Of a DNA stretch of 45,402 nucleotides, positions 42,401 through 45,402 are shown one piece after another. The stretch lies in contig SLIG01000048.1 in assembly GCA_007135755.1 (NCBI GenBank), positions 1-45,402 of the forward strand, written 5' to 3'. This DNA comes from Cyanobium sp. (GTDB taxonomy: Bacteria; Cyanobacteriota; Cyanobacteriia; PCC-6307; Cyanobiaceae). Each line of letters starts with the position of its first letter. The first letter of the stretch is position 1. A program made the translations under genes and the position numbers. The notes beneath the pieces were generated by a model that saw only the letters and a list, made by a program, of their open reading frames with translations, ran no database searches and had not been told where the DNA came from.

Positions 42401-42645
42401 GGTCCGTGCAGGCGGCGGTGGGCCAGGGCCAGCCCCCACACGCACTGGATCGAATAGACACCGTCGCGCACCCAGGCATCGCCGTAGTTGCCGTGGACGG
42501 TGTTGGCGGTGCTGGCGGGCAGCAGGCCGGTGATCGGATGCTGACGGGCCAGCACCACCTGCTCGATCTGGCGATCCAGCTCATCCAGCAGCGCCTCGGC
42601 CTGGGCTGGATCGGCCAGGGCCGTCAGGGGCGGTGCGCTGGCCAT
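39442..42645 (-). CDS. Large GH15-like protein (glucoamylase / phosphorylase-kinase alpha-beta fold)
   Basis: The 1067-residue product has an (alpha/alpha)6-barrel of the glycoside hydrolase 15 type in its first half: TVHGNYGDAWVRDGVYSIQC near residue 50-68, DTATGNPVVPDDGWGHLQLD, GNHGLPERNASSIGLVKAAL and LAQFEHIECQWPLFWAYELI. The second half is mostly helical and resembles the C-terminal region of phosphorylase b kinase regulatory subunits, for example IGDKLEKRNRLASAPLLSEK. In cyanobacteria such proteins are annotated as GH15; hydrolysis of alpha-glucans or a regulatory role are both possible. The frame is open to 42756; ATG 42645 was chosen because the conserved part follows closely. No signal peptide is apparent. 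The gene is divergent from the glycosyltransferase gene by 77 bp. Confidence 0.82.
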   Translation of the reverse strand: MASAPPLTALADPAQAEALLDELDRQIEQVVLARQHPITGLLPASTANTVHGNYGDAWVRDGVYSIQCVWGLALAHRRLHGPNRRSFELEQRVLQLMRGLLNAMLRQAAKVERFKHSRHRLDAIHAKFDTATGNPVVPDDGWGHLQLDATGLFLLQLAQLTRAGLVVVRSSHERDFVQNLVYYVAEAHRVADYGIWERGDKGNHGLPERNASSIGLVKAALEALEGLDLYGPHGDGSCLVIPHDAIVRLRRALQGLLPRESASKEVDAACLSVIGYPAWAVEDLQLVERTRTRIRSDLSGGYGYKRFRRDGHQTVVEDHTRLHYEREELAQFEHIECQWPLFWAYELITACCEERWEEARQWRQRLASVSQVVDGVALLPELYLVPEAAVAAERLRPGSQPRVANPNVPLLWTQSLTWLGDLLLAGLITPADLDPCGRRLPASLGAERVLVALVPATPAIAAHLGEQGLPCSPHQGHAHGVQTAPSAALAQRLAQVGANPGLGLSGHPPANMRTLATARLYRSADGAGQPELLAFLPAVLEEGSFYLADDPEQLVDSVVAELRLLRRHWRGPGDPLLLIPISEGAFHAGVEPLLALAQHLRAGEVEGVPVQLGSLEELADRASWVDLPTTALAPASATADDTPLPASSPQAPLTAAEERELERNDLSVADLAERLWTSTSLEEQGEVLEQLGRRLGVDAHLQGPDGRSVALRSLLEEVYHRALAAADWDGVRRMAAQLQLVHPQLEDALTDLLARQKQVVVGRNYTAASRITTPCSSRSIAAMIRRFSGEDGREWMLQQELLLALDGLARHEPSLLSGSLTLQLGQLLLLLTGELALEADLGPIEAFESLCRQPPHAIRRRLRAVLLDADHARTALQRKEQLHVRGRVRWTAPDPLEELPGGDCWLQHRMRLGALGRVPRDFYAGVWDLLHHCRGIVIGDKLEKRNRLASAPLLSEKTPGERNFASLVEHLLSKIEASEYRQLCTETLITLMAFVEANPQVRFEDDLALDVVIGHAVRVGWQGSHPQVPAADYSQHKAAAWDHFYRASPADCRRWQLEALRELSEAG

Positions 42646-42722
42646 GTCGAGAAACGCTGCGGCGGCGGGAGGAGGTGACGGAGCAGACACCCCATAGATT
42701 CTCCACCGCGGCGCCAGGAGCC

Positions 42723-43457
42723 ATGGCAACGACGGCCACTGATCGGGGATCGCCACGGCGCAGCGAGGTGCTGGGGGTGCCGGTGGATGTCTGTCCCGAC
42801 GTGTTCGCCGCCGCCCTGGACCTGCGTGGGCGGGGCGGTGGGCAGATCGTCACCCTGAACGCGGAGATGACGATGGCGGCCCGTGCCGACCCCGCCCTGG
42901 GCCGTGCCATCGCCGCCGCCGATCTGGTGATCCCCGACGGTGCCGGGGTGGTGTGGGCCCTGGGCCGCCAGCGTCTGCGGGTGCGGCGCTCTCCCGGCAT
43001 TGAGCTGGCCCGCCGGCTGCTGGAGCACGCGGCAGCCGAGGGCTGGCGCGTGGCCCTGGTGGGCGCCTCACCGGTTGTGATGGAGCAGCTGCTGGCGCGC
43101 CTGGAGGCCGAGATTCCTGCTCTGCAGGTGGCCTTCAGCGTCCACGGCTACCAGAGCGCCCAGGCCTGGCCGGCCCTGGAGGACGCGCTGCTGGCGGCCC
43201 GGCCCGACCTGGTGCTGGTGGCCCTGGGGGTGCCGCGGCAGGAAACCTGGATCGCCGCGCTCGGCGGCCGCCGCGGTGGCCTGTGGATGGGCGTGGGCGG
43301 CAGCTTTGATGTGTGGGCCGGGGTGAAAAAAAGGGCCCCCATCTGGATGGGAGCCCTGCGCATCGAGTGGCTGTACCGGCTGATCCAGGAACCCAGGCGC
43401 TGGCGGCGGATGCTGGCGCTGCCGGCCTTCGCCTGGGCGGTGCTGCACGACGGCTGA
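42723..43457 (+). CDS. WecG/TagA/CpsF family glycosyltransferase
   Basis: The 244-residue product has the GT26 pattern: GGQIVTLNAEMTMAARADPA near 39-58, DLVIPDGAGVVWALG with Asp72, LVLVALGVPRQETWIAAL and LWMGVGGSFDVWAGVKKRAP. These enzymes add N-acetylmannosamine-type sugars to lipid-linked intermediates at the inner membrane during surface polysaccharide or wall polymer synthesis. ATG 42723 has AGGAG two bases upstream, a very short spacing, and a TAGATT box at 42695-42700. Codons 202-214 contain an A7 run and a hairpin that form the minus-strand terminator described separately. The frame is open to 42633 upstream, without similarity. Confidence 0.9.
   Translation: MATTATDRGSPRRSEVLGVPVDVCPDVFAAALDLRGRGGGQIVTLNAEMTMAARADPALGRAIAAADLVIPDGAGVVWALGRQRLRVRRSPGIELARRLLEHAAAEGWRVALVGASPVVMEQLLARLEAEIPALQVAFSVHGYQSAQAWPALEDALLAARPDLVLVALGVPRQETWIAALGGRRGGLWMGVGGSFDVWAGVKKRAPIWMGALRIEWLYRLIQEPRRWRRMLALPAFAWAVLHDG
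43326..43356 (-). terminator. Intrinsic terminator of the tgt-psbK transcript, inside the convergent glycosyltransferase gene
   Basis: Read on the minus strand, GGGCTCCCAT (43356-43347), loop CCAG and ATGGGGGCCC (43342-43333) form a ten-pair stem with one U-G wobble. The stem is followed immediately by seven T (43332-43326). This is a textbook Rho-independent terminator. On the plus strand the wobble becomes an A-C mismatch and the T run becomes A7, so it cannot terminate there. It lies 134 bases beyond the psbK stop. Confidence 0.82.
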
Positions 43458-43459
43458 GG

Positions 43460-43498
43460 GGATCAGCGGACTTGGATCAGCGGAGGCGGATCAGCGGA
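43460..43498. repeat. Three direct copies of GGATCAGCGGA at the psbK stop
   Basis: The 11-bp word GGATCAGCGGA occurs at 43460-43470, 43474-43484 and 43488-43498, a 14-bp period. The last copy contains the psbK stop codon (43491-43493, minus strand), and the first begins just after the glycosyltransferase stop (43455-43457). This looks like a small tandem duplication in the gap between the convergent genes. Confidence 0.9.
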
Positions 43499-43664
43499 AA
43501 CCCACGGAGGCCTGCCACACGAAGGCCAGCAGCAGGAAGAACAGGGGGATGATCGGCAGGATGTCCACCAGGGGGGCAAAGGCCTGATAGGCCTCAGGCA
43601 GCTTGGCGAGAGGCAGCTGGCTCACCGGTAGCTGGGCCAGGGTCTGCAGGGCGTAGGCGGCCAT
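43491..43664 (-). CDS. psbK: Photosystem II reaction centre protein K precursor
   Basis: The 57-residue product starts [20 protein letters not shown] and continues [30 protein letters not shown] and QASVGFR. Mature PsbK begins at the KLPEAY lysine (residue 21), giving the usual 37 residues with one membrane helix; the first 20 residues are the removed leader. PsbK sits near CP43 and supports photosystem II stability. It starts 33 bp after the tgt stop on the same strand, so the two are probably co-transcribed, and the message most likely ends at the terminator at 43326-43356. Confidence 0.97.
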   Translation of the reverse strand: MAAYALQTLAQLPVSQLPLAKLPEAYQAFAPLVDILPIIPLFFLLLAFVWQASVGFR

Positions 43665-43697
43665 CCCGATACTGATGCGACAGGCGTGATCGGGACG

Positions 43698-44828
43698 CTA
43701 CCACGTGTGGGCAGCCGGAGACTGGGGCTCCCAGGGAGCGAAATCCTCCGCAAAACAACCCTCCCGGATCGCCTGGGCCATGGCCCGGGTGAAGCGCGTC
43801 AGCTGGGTGATGTTGTGCAGGCTGAGCAGGACCTTGCCCAGCAGTTCCTCTGCCCGGATCAGATGGTGCAGGTAGGCGCGGCTGTGGTGCCGGCAGGCCG
43901 CACAGGGACAGCTGGCATCGAGGGGCTGATGGTCGTGCCGGAAGCGGGCGTTGCGCAGGTTCCAGCGCTCCCCCCCCACCAGGGCTGTGCCATGGCGTCC
44001 CAGCCGGGTGGGCAGCACGCAGTCGAACAGGTCGAAGCCCTGGGACACCGCCAGAGCCATCTCCGGCAGGCTGCCGACCCCCATCAGATAGTGGGGTTTG
44101 TGCTCCGGCAGCAGCGGCCCCAGTTGGCGCAGGATCCGGTGCATCTCCGCCGCCGGTTCGCCCACGCTCACGCCGCCCACGGCGATGCCGGGCAGGTCCA
44201 TCGAGGCCACCACCCGGGCCGATTCCGCCCGCAGCGCCGGGAAGCACCCCCCCTGCACGATGCCGAACAGGGCCTGGTCGGTTTTGGTGTGGCTGGCGAT
44301 GCAGCGCTCCAGCCAGCCATGGGTGCGCCGGCAGGCGGTCTCCACCTCCGCTTCGCTGGCCGGGTAGGGCGGGCACTGGTCGAAGGCCATCGCCACGTCG
44401 GCGCCCAGGTCCATCTGGATCGCCATCGCCCGCTCCGGCGTCAGCTCGATGCGGCGTCCGTCGCGGGGGGAGCGAAACGTCACCCCCTGGTCGTTGATGC
44501 GGTTGATGTCCCCCAGACTGAACACCTGATAGCCCCCGGAGTCGGTGAGCAGCGGCCCCGCCCAGCCCATGAACCGGTGCAGCCCGCCGGCCTCGGCCAC
44601 GATCCCCTCGCCGGGCTGCAGATGCAGGTGGTAGGTGTTGGCCAGCACCATGCGGGCGCCGGTGGCAGCCAGCTGGGCGGCTGTGATCCCCTTCACCGTG
44701 GCCAGGGTGCCCACAGGCATGAAACAGGGCGTGTCCACAGCGCCGTGGGGGGTGTGGAAGCGCCCGCAGCGGGCGCGGCTGCCGGCGCTGCGGGCGCTGA
44801 TCGCGAAGCTGAAGGGCTCGCCGCTCAC
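43698..44828 (-). CDS. tgt: tRNA-guanine transglycosylase (queuine tRNA-ribosyltransferase)
   Basis: Tgt exchanges guanine 34 for a queuosine precursor in tRNAs with GUN anticodons. The 376-residue product shows GVDTP-type N-terminal sequence ([20 protein letters not shown]), the substrate-binding [29 protein letters not shown], the nucleophile region [17 protein letters not shown], and the zinc site [17 protein letters not shown]. Length and motifs are normal for the bacterial enzyme. The gene is divergent from cobS by 40 bp and lies just upstream of psbK. Confidence 0.97.
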   Translation of the reverse strand: MSGEPFSFAISARSAGSRARCGRFHTPHGAVDTPCFMPVGTLATVKGITAAQLAATGARMVLANTYHLHLQPGEGIVAEAGGLHRFMGWAGPLLTDSGGYQVFSLGDINRINDQGVTFRSPRDGRRIELTPERAMAIQMDLGADVAMAFDQCPPYPASEAEVETACRRTHGWLERCIASHTKTDQALFGIVQGGCFPALRAESARVVASMDLPGIAVGGVSVGEPAAEMHRILRQLGPLLPEHKPHYLMGVGSLPEMALAVSQGFDLFDCVLPTRLGRHGTALVGGERWNLRNARFRHDHQPLDASCPCAACRHHSRAYLHHLIRAEELLGKVLLSLHNITQLTRFTRAMAQAIREGCFAEDFAPWEPQSPAAHTW

Positions 44829-44855
44829 GGAGTGGCCGGGTGATTCGCCGCCGAC

Positions 44856-44861
44856 GGGAGG
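44856..44861 (+). promoter_or_regulatory. cobS: Strong ribosome binding site of cobS
   Basis: GGGAGG lies seven bases before ATG 44869. Clear Shine-Dalgarno sequences are rare in this window, so this one supports the chosen cobS start. Confidence 0.6.
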
Positions 44862-44868
44862 AACGCTG

Positions 44869-45402
44869 ATGGCACCGCACCGGAGCTGCGACGACGCTAG
44901 GGCGCAGCCGTTTCGAGCTCCGCCCTGGCTGCGGGATCTGGCGGGTGCCTGGGTGTTCTATTCCGTGCTTCCGGCCTGGCCCGCCATCCCGCCCCGCTTC
45001 GAGCGCATCGCCCGCTTCGCGCCGCTGATCGGGCTGGTGCTCGGCGCTCTGCAGGGGCTGCTGTGGCTGCTGAGTGAGGCCTGGCTGCCGGCCGGGGCCC
45101 GGGTGGCCCTGGTGATCGCCCTGGCCCTGGTGCTCACCGGGGGGCTGCATCACGATGGTGCCCTCGACACCGCCGATGGCCTGGCGGCCGGCCCCCGGGC
45201 CCTGGAGGCGATGCAGGACAGCCGGGTGGGGGCCGCGGCGGTGCAGGCGGCCCTGCTGCTGGTGCTGCTGCGGGCCGCCGGCCTGCTCTGCCTGGCCCCC
45301 GTGGCGGCGGGGATCGGGGCCGCCGCACTGGTGTGGGCCGCCTTCTGGGGCAGGGTCGCACCCCTGCTGGCCATGCACCGCTACCCCTATCTGCGCCAGG
45401 CT
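44869..45402 (+). CDS. cobS: Adenosylcobinamide-GDP ribazoletransferase (cobalamin synthase), partial
   Basis: CobS performs the last joining step of cobalamin synthesis in the inner membrane. The frame is open from ATG 44869 to the end of the window (178 codons), so the 3' part is missing. The conserved motif [20 protein letters not shown], rich in metal-binding aspartates, is followed by [20 protein letters not shown], and several hydrophobic segments agree with an integral membrane protein. The usual full length is about 250 residues. In picocyanobacteria the product would be pseudocobalamin; that is inferred from general knowledge of the group. Confidence 0.92.
   Translation, partial: MAPHRSCDDARAQPFRAPPWLRDLAGAWVFYSVLPAWPAIPPRFERIARFAPLIGLVLGALQGLLWLLSEAWLPAGARVALVIALALVLTGGLHHDGALDTADGLAAGPRALEAMQDSRVGAAAVQAALLLVLLRAAGLLCLAPVAAGIGAAALVWAAFWGRVAPLLAMHRYPYLRQA

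Noticed and set aside
39517-42678. A 1053-codon open frame antisense to the GH15-like gene
   Set aside because: Long antisense frames are expected at about 70% GC with G/C-ending codons; the translation is low-complexity (His, Gln, Gly, Ala) with no motif, while the minus-strand protein shows clear GH15 motifs.
43460-43498. The three GGATCAGCGGA copies as a CRISPR array
   Set aside because: Repeats are 11 bp with 3-bp spacers; no CRISPR geometry and no cas genes.
43326-43552. A7 run in the glycosyltransferase gene as a programmed frameshift site
   Set aside because: The hairpin follows the A run with no spacer, the alternative frame gives a motif-free arginine-rich tail, and the same element is a perfect terminator on the minus strand, which explains it better.

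Overview
The window reads as a stretch of chromosome from a high-GC unicellular picocyanobacterium of the Cyanobium / high-GC Synechococcus type. The evidence is photosynthesis and respiration genes of cyanobacterial type (psbE-F-L-J with rubA and ycf48, psbK beside tgt, ndhC-K-J, chlD), a base composition near 70% GC by eye, at least ten copies of the cyanobacterial HIP1 palindrome GCGATCGC, and very compact packing: no gap between genes exceeds about 150 bp. No rRNA, CRISPR array, insertion sequence or prophage gene was seen. One tRNA gene (CAU anticodon) is present.

Layout. 1-3.3 kb: a nucleotide-sugar epimerase, hisS and lpxI on the plus strand. 3.3-5.5 kb: hisB and fabI on the minus strand with a vapBC toxin-antitoxin pair inserted between them. 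5.5-8.9 kb: an accessory stretch with a HepT toxin gene whose MntA-type antitoxin is broken, a photolyase-like gene with its two domains in reversed order and a possible iron-sulfur site, a lipoprotein of unknown function and a thioredoxin-fold protein. 8.9-13.4 kb: a DegT aminotransferase, a class I photolyase, a Nudix hydrolase, a guanine-deaminase-like enzyme and folK. 13.4-19 kb: chlD, an MCE/ABC lipid-transport pair and a YvcK/CofD-like protein. 19-20.9 kb: ndhC-ndhK-ndhJ. 20.95-30.9 kb: one continuous plus-strand gene train from rubA-ycf48-psbEFLJ into lipid A assembly and export (acyltransferase, waaA, lpxK, lpxB, msbA), ending in a carotenoid oxygenase; the last six genes overlap at their stop/start codons. 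30.95-36.9 kb: rdgB, a phosphohexomutase, a RecB-like putative nuclease, ygfZ, pyrE and a secreted protein. 36.95-39.4 kb: the tRNA, a CNNM/CorC-type membrane protein whose start codon overlaps the tRNA 3' end, and a Gfo/Idh oxidoreductase. 39.4-45.4 kb: a large GH15-like protein, a WecG/TagA glycosyltransferase, psbK, tgt and the 5' part of cobS, which runs off the window.

How it works together. The main themes are building and repairing photosystem II (rubA, ycf48, psbE/F/L/J/K), chlorophyll synthesis (chlD), NDH-1 (ndhCKJ), the outer membrane (lpxI, waaA, lpxK, lpxB, msbA, MCE/ABC), and repair or clean-up of DNA and nucleotides (two photolyase-family proteins, Nudix, RdgB, possibly the deaminase). 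The most unusual items are the domain-swapped photolyase-like protein with four cysteines spaced like those of iron-sulfur photolyases, the HepT toxin next to an antitoxin remnant that lacks its catalytic motif, a strong intrinsic terminator for the tgt-psbK transcript embedded antisense in the end of the convergent glycosyltransferase gene, and the tRNA/CDS one-base overlap. All assignments come from reading motifs; no database search was run.
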